From assembly GCF_029277305.1 (NCBI RefSeq), contig NZ_CP119526.1: 64,000 nt of DNA; one strand, given 5' to 3'. Shown piece by piece: positions 16,345-25,477 of the stretch (position 1 is the stretch's first letter; the number at the start of each line of letters is the position of its first letter). This DNA is from Guptibacillus hwajinpoensis (lineage in GTDB: Bacteria; Bacillota; Bacilli; Bacillales; Guptibacillaceae). The position numbers and the translations under genes are program-made. The notes beneath the pieces were generated by a model. That model was not told the origin of the DNA and made no database searches. It saw nothing but the letters and a program-made list of their open reading frames with translations.

Positions 16345-17808
16345 ATGCTTTTAAGAAAGAAGCAGAAACAGGATGTCGATTCTGATATCTTAGCACTCAC
16401 TAAAATTGTAGGCACTAAATCCATTCTTCACTATAAGGAAGACCTACTATCCTATGATTGTGATGGATTTACGATTCATAAAGCAATGCCAAAAGCGGTC
16501 ATTTTCCCGAAGAACACAGAAGAAGTATCGGCTGCAGTAAAGTATTGTTCGGATCGGAACATTCCTTTTTTGGCCCGAGGTGCTGGAACCGGTTTGTCTG
16601 GTGGCGCCATCCCATTAAATAACGAAGTGATCATTAGTCTTGTAAAGATGAAGCACCTACTAGAGGTTGATTATGAAAATAGACAAGCTACTGTTCAGCC
16701 TGGTTTTGTTAATTTAAAACTTACAAATTCTATTTCACACAAAGGATACTATTATGCACCTGACCCTTCTAGTCAGTACGTATGTACAATCGGTGGCAAC
16801 GTCGCTGAAAACGCGGGGGGAGCGCATTGTCTTAAGTATGGCGTGACGACGAACCATATACTTGGACTCGAAGTAGTCTTGCCTGATGGAGAAATCATCG
16901 AAATTAGCAATAATGGCGTCTTGGATATGCCAGGATATGATTTACTCGGTATTCTAACAGGGTCTGAAGGAACGCTCGGAATCGTGACGAAGATTATCGT
17001 GCGCATTCTAAAGAACCCCGAAGCTAAGAAAACCGTTCTTGCTTACTTTGACAATGTAGAAGATGGCAGCCAGGCAGTTTCGGATATCATTTCTGCTGGT
17101 ATTATACCTGCTGCACTTGAAATGATGGATCAAACCGCTATAGAAGGAGTAGAAAAGGGCGCTTTTCCAGTCGGTCACCCTGATGATATTGAAGCTCTCT
17201 TATTAATTGAAGTGGATGGAATTGCTGAAGGAATTGAAGAACAGATTGATCAGATTTTATCTGTATGCAGAAACCGCAATGTTCGCGAAGTTAAAGTAGC
17301 TCGTGATGAGGAAGAACGAGGACGCTGGTGGGCAAATCGAAAAACTGGGTTTGGCGCGATGGGAGCGATCTCACCTGACTATCTTGTTCAAGATGGTGTT
17401 ATTCCACGCAGTAAGCTGCCTGAAGTATTGAATAAAATACGTTCAATAAGCGATGAGTATGAGTTAAGAATCGCTAATATTTTTCATGCAGGAGACGGTA
17501 ATCTACATCCACTCATTCTGTTCGATTCAAGAATTGAGGGAGAAACCGATAAAGCATTAAAAGCTGGAACTGCATGCTTAAAAGCCTGCGCAGACGCAGG
17601 AGGCTCCATTACGGGTGAACATGGGGTTGGAATTGAGAAAAAGGAAGAAATGCGCTTTATTTTTAGCGACGAAGAAATTGAAGCACAAACAGCTATACGA
17701 GATGTCTTTAATCCTAACAACCTTTTAAACCAAGGGAAATTGTTTCCAACCCCAAGCAGATGCATGGATATTAAAAAAGTAATCAAAGAAACTGCTGTGA
17801 CGAAATAG
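16345..17808 (+). CDS. glcD: Glycolate oxidase FAD subunit GlcD
   Basis: FAD-linked oxidase of 487 residues that oxidises glycolate (or D-lactate) to glyoxylate (or pyruvate). The FAD-binding part has ARGAGTGLSGGAIP near residue 73 and GGNVAENAGGAHCLKYGVTT near 150; the C-terminal substrate domain has FHAGDGNLHPLILFD and GEHGVGIEKKEEM. Ribosome site AAAGGAG seven bases before the ATG. The gene order glcE-glcF-glcD differs from the E. coli glcDEF order. D-lactate activity cannot be excluded from sequence. Confidence 0.92.
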   Translation: MLLRKKQKQDVDSDILALTKIVGTKSILHYKEDLLSYDCDGFTIHKAMPKAVIFPKNTEEVSAAVKYCSDRNIPFLARGAGTGLSGGAIPLNNEVIISLVKMKHLLEVDYENRQATVQPGFVNLKLTNSISHKGYYYAPDPSSQYVCTIGGNVAENAGGAHCLKYGVTTNHILGLEVVLPDGEIIEISNNGVLDMPGYDLLGILTGSEGTLGIVTKIIVRILKNPEAKKTVLAYFDNVEDGSQAVSDIISAGIIPAALEMMDQTAIEGVEKGAFPVGHPDDIEALLLIEVDGIAEGIEEQIDQILSVCRNRNVREVKVARDEEERGRWWANRKTGFGAMGAISPDYLVQDGVIPRSKLPEVLNKIRSISDEYELRIANIFHAGDGNLHPLILFDSRIEGETDKALKAGTACLKACADAGGSITGEHGVGIEKKEEMRFIFSDEEIEAQTAIRDVFNPNNLLNQGKLFPTPSRCMDIKKVIKETAVTK

Positions 17809-17825
17809 CTAAGGGAGAGAATGTT

Positions 17826-18611
17826 ATGAAATTTGGAAGATTCACTTTTGATAATCATATATACAACGGAGTAATTGAGGAAGAGATAATCAATATAATC
17901 GAAGGTAACCCAATGTCTGACTGGTCTTATACAAATTCAAAAGTGTCCATTAATGACGTAGAGTTCCTTGCTCCAATTACACCGAAAAACGTGATTGGAA
18001 TTGGCGCAAACTATGTTAAAGATAAAGAATCTTTACCAAATGAAATTCCAGAAATGCCTGTTTTCTTTTTGAAACCATCCACTTCAGTTATTGGTCCAAA
18101 TGAACCAGTCGTTATTCCAGATCAACTAGAGGAAGTGAAATTTGAATCAGAACTTGCCATTGTCATTGGTAAAGAAGCTAAACATATCCAAAAGGAAAAT
18201 GCGCTCGAGTATGTGTTTGGCTATACAGTAGGTAATGATGTGACAGCCCCACAATTTTTCCATAATGACGGCCATTGGACGCTAGGTAAATCATTTGATA
18301 CATTCACCCCACTAGGTCCAACTATCGAAACTGAGCTTGATCCTTACAACGTTCATGTTACAGCAACCGTAAATGGTGTAGAGAAGCAGAATAGTCCAAC
18401 TGAATGGATGATTGTACCGATTAAAGAGATGATTGCTTACCTTTCAACAGTCATGACGCTTCACCCAGGAGACGTTATTCTAACAGGAAGCCCAATTGGA
18501 GCACATTTTGTTGGAACTGACGATGTTATTACCTGCTCCATTAAGGAAATTGGTTCACTAACGAACACATTCTCACGAAAATCAACTCATATCAGTGTTA
18601 CGCAACAGTAA
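17826..18611 (+). CDS. Fumarylacetoacetate hydrolase (FAH) family protein
   Basis: FAH-family hydrolase/isomerase of 261 residues. The family catalyses cleavage or isomerisation of 2-oxo or acylpyruvate compounds with a divalent metal. The core holds FFLKPSTSVIGPNEPVVIP, the metal ligands in VKFESELAIVIG and YTVGNDVTAPQF, and the tail LHPGDVILTGSPIG. It sits at the end of the glycolate oxidase operon, 17 bases after glcD. A role in removing oxaloacetate or acylpyruvate by-products is possible but unproven. Confidence 0.88.
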   Translation: MKFGRFTFDNHIYNGVIEEEIINIIEGNPMSDWSYTNSKVSINDVEFLAPITPKNVIGIGANYVKDKESLPNEIPEMPVFFLKPSTSVIGPNEPVVIPDQLEEVKFESELAIVIGKEAKHIQKENALEYVFGYTVGNDVTAPQFFHNDGHWTLGKSFDTFTPLGPTIETELDPYNVHVTATVNGVEKQNSPTEWMIVPIKEMIAYLSTVMTLHPGDVILTGSPIGAHFVGTDDVITCSIKEIGSLTNTFSRKSTHISVTQQ

Positions 18612-18623
18612 TTCCTGAAGCAC

Positions 18624-18646
18624 GGGGGACTTTTCCCCCTTTATTA
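18624..18646 (+). terminator. Probable terminator after the FAH-family gene
   Basis: GGGGGA (18624-18629) pairs with TCCCCC (18634-18639), loop CTTT, then TTTATT. Short but G-C rich. Confidence 0.6.
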
Positions 18647-18766
18647 ACTTAGAAGCGGAACGAGCTTTTTCAGAACAGATTACATACCACAAACAAGACA
18701 GCAACTGAATAGTGAAAGAATGTCACGCTTCATTACCCAAAAAATTTCATTATTGGAGGATGAGCA

Positions 18767-20554
18767 ATGAGCACAGGGTTATTATCGATTCTTTCGTTAC
18801 TGCCAATTGCTGCTGTTGGAATTTTTCTAGTAGGGTTAAGATGGCCAGCGAGTAAGGCTATGCCGGTATCTTACATCGTTGCCGTTGTTCTTGCGCTGTT
18901 TGTTTGGAAAGTTCCCGGTGCTACTGTTGCTGCCGCATCAGTAAATGGGTTAGTGGTTGCAGCAACCTTACTCTACATAATATTCGGGGCAATTCTGCTA
19001 CTTAATACCCTTCAAGAAAGTGGGGGTATCAAAACAATTAGAGAAGAATTTATAGGGATCTCTCCAGACCGCCGAATACAAGTGATCATTATTGCCTGGC
19101 TGTTTGGTTCTTTCATTGAAGGATCAGCAGGTTTTGGAACACCAGCTGCTGTAGCCGTTCCACTTCTTGTTGGCCTTGGTTTTCCTGCAATGGCGGCAGT
19201 CATCGCTGGTATGGTCATTCAAAGTACACCCGTATCATTTGGTGCAGTAGGGACTCCTATTCTAGTAGGTGTACAAACAGGATTAGCTGCAGACTCAAGC
19301 ATCACAAATAACTTTCTAGCACTCGTAACAATGGTTGGCGGACGTGTTGCTATTTTACACGCCATCGTTGGCACACTCATCCCTTTATTTGTCGTTGCCC
19401 TTATGACTCGATTTTTTGGTAAGAACAAATCATTCAGTGAGGGGATTAAAGTTTGGAAGTTTGCATTGTTTGCAGCTTTCGCAATGACGATTCCATACGT
19501 TATTGTTGCTAATGTCCTTGGACCAGAATTCCCTTCAATGATTGGAGGATTAGTTGGACTCTCGATTGTAGTAACCGCTGCGAAAAAAGGATTTCTTATG
19601 CCTCGTCCTGAGGAACAATGGGATTTTGACGATAAAGAAAATTGGGACCCAGCCTGGACTGGAACGATTGAGATAAAAGACATTGCACATAAAAGTGGGC
19701 ATATGTCGATGATTCGCGCATGGCTTCCTTATATCCTTGTGGGATTGCTTCTCGTAGCAACAAGATTAAAAGCGCTACCATTAATAGATTGGTTTCAAGC
19801 TTGGACTGTCTCCATTCCAAATATCTTTGGTACAGAAATCTCTTCTAGTTTTCAGCCGCTTTATTTACCAGGGACCATTTTCATTCTCGTTTCACTTATC
19901 ACCTTCGTTATCCATCAAATGAATGGAAAAGCTTATGTAAGAGCATGGAAACACTCAGGCAAAACAATGATTGCAGCTTCAACAGCTCTTGTTTTTACCG
20001 TTCCTATGGTTCAAGTGTTTTTGAACTCTAGCGGAGGAGCAGCTGGATTTGATAAAATGCCGATTGAACTTGCGAACGGTGTAGCAGCCTTAACCGGTGA
20101 CTTTTGGCCATTATTTTCATCCTTTATAGGTGGGATCGGTGCATTTATTGCAGGAAGTAACACCGTAAGCAATATGATGTTTTCCTTGTTTCAATATGAC
20201 GTAGGTTCTCAGATTGGCGTAGATGCTTCGTGGATTGTTGCCCTTCAAGCCGTAGGCGGAGCAGCCGGAAACATGATTTGCGTTCATAATGTAGTAGCTG
20301 CATCAGCAGTTGTTGGACTAGTTGGAAAGGAAGGAGAGGTTATTAGAAAGACGCTTATTCCTTTTGTTTATTATGCAACAATGGCTGGCGCACTTGGTTA
20401 TTCTATCGTATGGACTTCTGAAAAAGGCTTTTTCAATCTAGGGACAATCATCGCTTCATTGATTGCGTTAGCAGCTATTTACATCATTGCATCAAATCGT
20501 TCACGCTCGTCTGTCATTGAAATGGATCGAAATCCTTATAGATCTGTTAAATAA
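18767..20554 (+). CDS. Lactate/glycolate permease (LctP/GlcA family)
   Basis: Membrane transporter of 595 residues with about 13-14 hydrophobic segments, the L-lactate permease family that also carries glycolate and D-lactate by proton symport. Recognisable family parts: the loop GSFIEGSAGFGTPAAVAVPLL near residue 116 (conserved GFGTPAA motif) and FIGGIGAFIAGSNTVSNMMF near 460. TTGGAGGATGAG ribosome site. It follows the glc operon in the same direction but behind a hairpin, so it likely has its own promoter. Its position suggests it imports both the lut and glc substrates. Confidence 0.92.
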   Translation: MSTGLLSILSLLPIAAVGIFLVGLRWPASKAMPVSYIVAVVLALFVWKVPGATVAAASVNGLVVAATLLYIIFGAILLLNTLQESGGIKTIREEFIGISPDRRIQVIIIAWLFGSFIEGSAGFGTPAAVAVPLLVGLGFPAMAAVIAGMVIQSTPVSFGAVGTPILVGVQTGLAADSSITNNFLALVTMVGGRVAILHAIVGTLIPLFVVALMTRFFGKNKSFSEGIKVWKFALFAAFAMTIPYVIVANVLGPEFPSMIGGLVGLSIVVTAAKKGFLMPRPEEQWDFDDKENWDPAWTGTIEIKDIAHKSGHMSMIRAWLPYILVGLLLVATRLKALPLIDWFQAWTVSIPNIFGTEISSSFQPLYLPGTIFILVSLITFVIHQMNGKAYVRAWKHSGKTMIAASTALVFTVPMVQVFLNSSGGAAGFDKMPIELANGVAALTGDFWPLFSSFIGGIGAFIAGSNTVSNMMFSLFQYDVGSQIGVDASWIVALQAVGGAAGNMICVHNVVAASAVVGLVGKEGEVIRKTLIPFVYYATMAGALGYSIVWTSEKGFFNLGTIIASLIALAAIYIIASNRSRSSVIEMDRNPYRSVK

Positions 20555-20561
20555 CGAATGA

Positions 20562-20598
20562 AAAACACCTGCCACACATGGATGGCAGGTGTTTTGCG
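20562..20598 (+). terminator. Intrinsic terminator after the permease
   Basis: Perfect 13-bp stem AAAACACCTGCCA / TGGCAGGTGTTTT with an 8-base loop; the T-run is part of the stem. Confidence 0.88.
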
Positions 20599-20650
20599 TT
20601 AGAATGTTCTATTTTTGAATTCGTTACTTCGTTAATAGAATGAACACTAA

Positions 20651-20683
20651 AGAGGGGAGAGTCGAGCTTCGACTTTACCCTCT
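20651..20683. other. Strong two-part inverted repeat of unknown role
   Basis: Outer arms AGAGGG / CCCTCT and inner arms AGTCGA / TCGACT around a GCT loop, with a 3x3 internal loop. It lies between the permease terminator and the GntR gene. There is no T-tract, so it is not an obvious terminator. Confidence 0.5.
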
Positions 20684-20802
20684 AGCTAAATTAATATGAT
20701 AGAATAAAGAAAAATCCAATCAATATCTTTAAGATGATCATCTGGATGTTAATAATGGAATGAAATTACATGCAACCAAACACAAGAAAAATGGGGGATA
20801 TG

Positions 20803-21534
20803 ATGAAAAGAGAATTAGATCAACATAGCGTTATTCCACTGTATCACCAATTAAAGGAGATAATAAAGGAGAATATTGAACGCGGTGACTGGGCTCCTGG
20901 CGATAAAATCCCATCAGAAAACGAGTTAAGATATAATTATCATATTAGCCGAAATACGGCGAAAAAAGCGATCGAAGACCTCGTCCAACTTGGTGTCCTA
21001 AATCGAATTCAAGGAAAAGGAACTTTTGTGTCGCAACCAAAACTTGAGCAACCATTAATGGGTTTCTATAGCTTTAGTAAAGTGATGAAAGAAATGGGTA
21101 TGGCACCAACAGATATTATTTTGCATATGATTGAATCGACTGCTACATCCCGAATTGCAAATAAATTAATGATCGATGAGGGTGATGCTCTTATAGAATT
21201 AAAGAGGTTGCGCTGTGCAAATGACGAGCCAGTTATACTTGAAACATCCTATATACCAGAGTACCTTGTACGCGGTATTGAGCAAGAGAATGTAAAGAAT
21301 ACTTCTTTATATGATGTTATGGAAAGTGATTTCGGAATTATTGTTACAAAAGCAAAAGAGGTGTTTGAGCCTGTTCTCATAAGAGATTATGAAAGTGAAT
21401 ATCTTCAAGTAAAAGAAGGTTATCCCGCTTTATTGTTGGAAAGAACAGCATATGAACGAAATGGAAAACCTGTGGAATTTTGCCATTCTATCGTTAGAGG
21501 AGATCGCTGTCGATTCTACACGGAGTTAATTTAA
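20803..21534 (+). CDS. GntR-family (HutC-type) regulator of the polysaccharide locus
   Basis: Regulator of 243 residues. The N-terminal GntR winged HTH (IPLYHQLKEIIKENIERGDW to GVLNRIQGKGTFV) is followed by a UTRA effector domain (residues about 90-240) ending in HSIVRGDRCRFYTEL. This subfamily senses sugar phosphates or related metabolites. Start placed at ATG 20803 because GGGGGA precedes it; ATG 20770 in frame has no ribosome site. It precedes the aldolase-led sugar operon, whose leader carries two copies of a GTTG-N6-CAAC palindrome that I infer to be its operator. Confidence 0.9.
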   Translation: MKRELDQHSVIPLYHQLKEIIKENIERGDWAPGDKIPSENELRYNYHISRNTAKKAIEDLVQLGVLNRIQGKGTFVSQPKLEQPLMGFYSFSKVMKEMGMAPTDIILHMIESTATSRIANKLMIDEGDALIELKRLRCANDEPVILETSYIPEYLVRGIEQENVKNTSLYDVMESDFGIIVTKAKEVFEPVLIRDYESEYLQVKEGYPALLLERTAYERNGKPVEFCHSIVRGDRCRFYTELI

Positions 21535-21543
21535 TAAAAGAAC

Positions 21544-21561
21544 AGGTTGACCCAACAACCT
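21544..21561. promoter_or_regulatory. Operator candidate 1 of the sugar regulon (GTTG-N6-CAAC)
   Basis: Perfect inverted repeat AGGTTG-ACCCAA-CAACCT, ten bases after the GntR stop and upstream of the aldolase gene. The same core recurs at 21621, 40697 and 49547, always in leaders of sugar-locus genes, which points to a shared repressor site, most simply for the adjacent GntR/HutC protein. Confidence 0.6.
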
Positions 21562-21585
21562 AATAACAGTACAATACTATTAAAC

Positions 21586-21611
21586 ACCTGGTTAAGTGAA
21601 ATTATCCAGGT
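21586..21611. repeat. Inverted repeat ACCTGG-N14-CCAGGT
   Basis: Perfect 6-bp arms separated by 14 bases, lying between the two GTTG-N6-CAAC motifs in the aldolase operon leader. It may form a small hairpin or be an additional protein site; no T-tract. Confidence 0.4.
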
Positions 21612-21620
21612 ACAACTAAA

Positions 21621-21634
21621 CTTGACCCAACAAC
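21621..21634. promoter_or_regulatory. Operator candidate 2 of the sugar regulon
   Basis: CTTGACCCAACAAC: shares the core TTGACCCAACAAC with the copy at 21544, with one outer base changed. It lies 39 bases upstream of the aldolase start. Confidence 0.55.
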
Positions 21635-21672
21635 CCGTCGACTCAACTAACTACTTATAAGGAGATGATTGA

Positions 21673-22530
21673 ATGCCATTAGTTTCTAGTAAGCCGTTAC
21701 TCGATGATGCGTACAAAAATCATTATGCGATTGGGGCCTTTGCTGTTCATAATCTAGAAATTATGAAAGCGGTTATTTCAGGTGCTGAGAAGATCGATAC
21801 ACCGGTTATCTTTCAAACGACTCCAGGAACAATTAAATATGTGGGAATCGAAAACATTAAAAATATGGTGAATTCAGTAGCTGAGAAAACCTCGATTCCA
21901 ATTGCATTGCATTTAGACCACGGTGATAGTTTCAAAACGGTTCTACAATGTTTGCGGGCAGGTTATACGTCAGTCATGATTGACGGATCAAAATTACAAT
22001 ATGAAGAGAACGTAGCACTCGTCCAAAAGGTTGTGGAAGCTGCTCATTATGTTAATGTCCCCGTAGAAGCTGAACTCGGAACCATTGGGGGGGTTGAAGA
22101 CGATCTTAGTGTAGACGAACAGGACGCTCAATTAACAGATCCAGACCTCGCAAAAGATTTTGTCGCACGAACGGATATCGATTCGTTTGCCCCTGCTTTT
22201 GGAACAGCACATGGCTTATATAAAAAGGAACCAAGGCTTAATTTTGAGCTTGTACGAAAAATTTCAGAATCGACAGGACGGCCAATTGTTATGCACGGCG
22301 CCTCTGGGGTACCAGAAGAAAAAGTTCGTGAATCACTTCAATATGGCGTAAGTAAAGTGAACTTCTCGACTGAATTAAAGGTTGAATTCGTGGCTAGATT
22401 ACGAGATTACTTGAATGATCATCCACATACAGATGATCCGAGAAAGTATTTCGTCCCTGCTCGAGAAGCTGTTGAAGAAATTGTTAAGAAAAAAATCTTA
22501 ATGCTGCAAAGTCAGCAAACTTACGCTTAA
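21673..22530 (+). CDS. Class II aldolase, tagatose/fructose-1,6-bisphosphate type (GatY/KbaY-like)
   Basis: Zn-dependent class II aldolase, 285 residues, splitting a ketohexose bisphosphate into dihydroxyacetone phosphate and glyceraldehyde 3-phosphate. Seen: ALHLDHGDSF with the catalytic Asp and first Zn His, the glutamate region EAELGTIGG, FGTAHG and MHGASG with Zn His residues, and NFSTEL. Length and GTIGG context favour the GatY/KbaY tagatose branch over housekeeping FbaA, but sequence alone does not separate them. Ribosome site AAGGAG. It is the first gene of the run aldolase-kinase-SIS-ROK-GH88-cupin-lyase-DUF4091. Confidence 0.9.
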   Translation: MPLVSSKPLLDDAYKNHYAIGAFAVHNLEIMKAVISGAEKIDTPVIFQTTPGTIKYVGIENIKNMVNSVAEKTSIPIALHLDHGDSFKTVLQCLRAGYTSVMIDGSKLQYEENVALVQKVVEAAHYVNVPVEAELGTIGGVEDDLSVDEQDAQLTDPDLAKDFVARTDIDSFAPAFGTAHGLYKKEPRLNFELVRKISESTGRPIVMHGASGVPEEKVRESLQYGVSKVNFSTELKVEFVARLRDYLNDHPHTDDPRKYFVPAREAVEEIVKKKILMLQSQQTYA

Positions 22531-22534
22531 GTAT

Positions 22535-23473
22535 ATGATCACTACTGTTACGTTAAATGCAGCGATTGACCGTACGTACTATATGGATCGCTTTTCTATA
22601 AATAAAGTAAATCGAACGAAAAGAATCATAAGCGAACCTGGAGGTAAGGGTATTAATGTCTCAAAAATACTGAAAATTTTAAATATAAATACAGTATCGA
22701 CAGGTTTTTTGGGGGGCTTAAATGGTCAACTCATTAAACGGTTAGCAGATGAAAAAGGAATTCATTCCGATTTTGCAATGATAGAAGGCGAATCACGTAT
22801 TTGCCTTAATATCATTGATGAATACACAAACCAAACTGAAATTCTTGAGTTAGGTCCAACCATTTTAGAAAGAGAATGGATCGGATTTAAACGAAAACTA
22901 TTGGAATTGGCCAATAAAAGCACTTATGTCATTCTATCCGGGAGCTTACCTAAGGGGCTTTTAACGACGGCTTATCAAGAACTTATTGAACTTGTTCAGC
23001 AGAATGGTCCAAGAGCAATTGTTGATACGAGTGGACAACCGCTTAAGGAAGCTCTGAAAGCGAAGCCCTTTATGATAAAACCAAATATTGATGAGCTAAG
23101 TGAAATCACCAATCGTCCGTTGCAAACCGATGATGAAATCATGAATGCTTTAATAGAATTAAGCCATACAGGTGTCTCCGTTGTGGCAGTCTCTAGAGGT
23201 AGCGATGGAGCGATGGCTGCTTATGACAATTGTATTTATACAATTTCTATTCCTAAGTTATCTGTTGTCAATCCTGTAGGAAGTGGCGATGCCTTTGTTG
23301 CTGGATTAGTATCTGGATTCTATGATGGAGAGTCTTTTGAGAAATCATTAATAAGAGCCTCAGCTGCCGGCACAGCCAATGCACTGCAAGAAAAAGCAGG
23401 AGACCTTTCCTTAGAAGATCTAAATTCGCTAGAAAAACAAATGAGTGTAAATCAATTTTCATTTACTAAATAA
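22535..23473 (+). CDS. PfkB-family hexose-phosphate kinase (1-phosphofructokinase / tagatose-6-phosphate kinase type)
   Basis: Ribokinase-fold kinase of 312 residues in the FruK/LacC branch. The N-terminal signature is EPGGKGINVSKILKILN and the C-terminal ATP/anion-hole signature is NPVGSGDAFVAGLVSGF with the catalytic Asp. Beside an aldolase and an AgaS-like enzyme, tagatose-6-phosphate is the likely substrate, giving tagatose-1,6-bisphosphate. It starts 4 bases after the aldolase stop with no clear ribosome site, so translation probably depends on the upstream gene. Confidence 0.88.
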   Translation: MITTVTLNAAIDRTYYMDRFSINKVNRTKRIISEPGGKGINVSKILKILNINTVSTGFLGGLNGQLIKRLADEKGIHSDFAMIEGESRICLNIIDEYTNQTEILELGPTILEREWIGFKRKLLELANKSTYVILSGSLPKGLLTTAYQELIELVQQNGPRAIVDTSGQPLKEALKAKPFMIKPNIDELSEITNRPLQTDDEIMNALIELSHTGVSVVAVSRGSDGAMAAYDNCIYTISIPKLSVVNPVGSGDAFVAGLVSGFYDGESFEKSLIRASAAGTANALQEKAGDLSLEDLNSLEKQMSVNQFSFTK

Positions 23474-23488
23474 GGAGTGATGTAATTA

Positions 23489-24520
23489 GTGGATACGTAT
23501 ACGTTGAAGGAAATCATGTCTCAAGGAAACGCTTCAGAAAAAACCTATCAGATCGTCAGCAATATGAATATTCCTAAGGAAAATATCGAAGTCAATTATT
23601 TATTTACAGGGTGTGGCACATCCTACTACATTGCAATTTCAGCTGCTAGATACTTTCAAGAAATCACTGGAATTCAAGCCAACGCGGTGCCGGCTTCAGA
23701 AATTTTTCTTCATGAAAAGCAGGTATTCACCCCCCATAAACGATATAGAGTAGTAAGTATCTCTCGCTCCGGAACCACTTCTGAAATTATTACGGCTTTA
23801 AAAGCCATTAAGCATAGAGAGAATATATCCACTCTAGCCGTAACATGCAACAGTGATGCTGAAATGGCACAATTAGCTGACGATCAAATTAGTCTTGATC
23901 ATATAAGTGAAAAAAGCGTTGTCATGACTCAATCCTTCACTAACATGCTTTATGCAATTCAACTATATGCTGCAAGATTTGCGGAGAATACTGAGGCATT
24001 AAAAGAACTGAAACAGGTGCCTAAATTGTTAAATGAGAATGTGAGTCATGCACATGTTATGAAGGATATAGTTCAAGGTGCAAAAGCGGAGCGGTTTATC
24101 TTCTTAGGCGCAGGTATTTATAATGGATTAGCCAAAGAAGGTACACTGAAACTCAAAGAAATGACGCAAACGGAATGCGAAAGTTATTCGAACCTTGAAT
24201 TCCGTCATGGTCCGATTTCTATTGTGGATGAGGAAACCGTTGTGGTGCTGTTTTCTACAACGAAAATGAGCGAGATCGACCACACATTACTTCATGATAT
24301 AAAAAATAACGGTGGAAAAACGATTGTGATTGGAGATCTTGCGACAGATTTAACGGCTGATCATGTGATTAATATAGGAAGTAATTTATCAGATGAAGCG
24401 AGAGCGACACTCTATATTCCTTACTTTCAGCTTCTAGCTTATTATCAGTCAATCAAACTTGGCTTAAACCCAGATCAACCTCGTAATCTTAATCAAGTCG
24501 TGAAAATATCTCTGCCTTAA
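23489..24520 (+). CDS. SIS-domain sugar isomerase/deaminase (AgaS-like)
   Basis: Protein of 343 residues with two SIS (phosphosugar-binding) domains: first around TGCGTSYYIAISAARYF and SRSGTTSEIITAL, second around GAGIYNGLAKEGTLKLKEM, ending with the family segment EFRHGPISIV. It looks like the C-terminal half of glucosamine-6-phosphate synthase without the glutaminase domain, as in AgaS, which converts galactosamine-6-phosphate to tagatose-6-phosphate with ammonia release. GTG start behind AAGGAGTG. Context with the NagA-like deacetylase supports amino-sugar-phosphate deamination; whether gluco or galacto is not certain. Confidence 0.87.
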   Translation: MDTYTLKEIMSQGNASEKTYQIVSNMNIPKENIEVNYLFTGCGTSYYIAISAARYFQEITGIQANAVPASEIFLHEKQVFTPHKRYRVVSISRSGTTSEIITALKAIKHRENISTLAVTCNSDAEMAQLADDQISLDHISEKSVVMTQSFTNMLYAIQLYAARFAENTEALKELKQVPKLLNENVSHAHVMKDIVQGAKAERFIFLGAGIYNGLAKEGTLKLKEMTQTECESYSNLEFRHGPISIVDEETVVVLFSTTKMSEIDHTLLHDIKNNGGKTIVIGDLATDLTADHVINIGSNLSDEARATLYIPYFQLLAYYQSIKLGLNPDQPRNLNQVVKISLP

Positions 24521-24535
24521 TAACAGGAGGCCAAC

Positions 24536-25477
24536 ATGAATCTTTCACTCGGTATTGATGTAGGGGGAACCAAAATTGCAGCTGCGCTCATTACAAAAGA
24601 TGGGCGCGTGCTATTTCGAAAAGAAGTCCCAAGTGTAACAACGGATAAAGACAAGGTGTTTCAGCAATTAAAGAACTGTATTGATCAAGTATTAAAAGAG
24701 TCTGGTTACAAACCAGAAAACCTACTTGGTATCGGTATTGGTGTCCCTGGAAAAGTTGATATTGAAAAAGGAATAGCCATCTATCAAAACAATCTACCTT
24801 GGTCTCATTTTCCAATTGGTCCAAAATTGGAAGAACTTTATCCTACTATGTCTGTCATCCTTGATAATGATGTTCATATGGCAGCATTTGCGGAATGGTA
24901 TCAAAGAGGATGTAAAAAAAATGAAACGTTTGCTTATTTAACTATTAGTACAGGGATTTCATGTTGCATTCTTCACAATGGAGCCATTTTACGTGGTGCT
25001 GGTTTTGCAGGCGAAGTAGGCTTAATGTTGACAAGTGCTTCGAAAGAAAATCCAGTGGTTACTCTTGAAAATGTAGCATCCGGTCCAGCTATTCAATCAA
25101 AGGCAGCAACAAAAAGAGCAAGACTTCAAATGAAAGAGACTGAACGAATTACCACAGCTACAGTCTTGAGAGATTACTTTCATGGGGAGAAATACGCCTG
25201 TCATGTCATGACTGAAGTTTTAAATGATATTAGTAAAGGGATTCATGGCATGATTTGCATGCTCGACCCTCACCAAATTGTTCTAGGTGGTGGGGTCATT
25301 AATCATAATCCAGTGTTAATAGACCATATTAAAGCGACACTAAAACCTCTCCTGATTACTGAACAAAGCAGTGCCGTTCATCGATTATCTGTTAGTCAAT
25401 TGAAAGGAGACTCAGGACTTGTGGGAGCCGGTTTAAGACTTCACAACTCATCTAATGGAGGTGCAAATGAAGTTTAA
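24536..25477 (+). CDS. ROK-family sugar kinase lacking the zinc motif
   Basis: ROK-fold protein of 313 residues. ATP site GIDVGGTKIAAALI at residue 6 and catalytic D112 in LDNDVHMAA are present, and no HTH precedes them, so it is a kinase, not a repressor. The usual zinc-binding CxCGxxGCxE motif is absent (SKENPVVTLENVASG occupies the place) and the ROK His in GEIGH is replaced (GEVGLM). It probably phosphorylates the N-acetylhexosamine freed inside the cell, needed because uptake here is by ABC transporter rather than PTS. Ribosome site AACAGGAGG. Confidence 0.86.
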   Translation: MNLSLGIDVGGTKIAAALITKDGRVLFRKEVPSVTTDKDKVFQQLKNCIDQVLKESGYKPENLLGIGIGVPGKVDIEKGIAIYQNNLPWSHFPIGPKLEELYPTMSVILDNDVHMAAFAEWYQRGCKKNETFAYLTISTGISCCILHNGAILRGAGFAGEVGLMLTSASKENPVVTLENVASGPAIQSKAATKRARLQMKETERITTATVLRDYFHGEKYACHVMTEVLNDISKGIHGMICMLDPHQIVLGGGVINHNPVLIDHIKATLKPLLITEQSSAVHRLSVSQLKGDSGLVGAGLRLHNSSNGGANEV

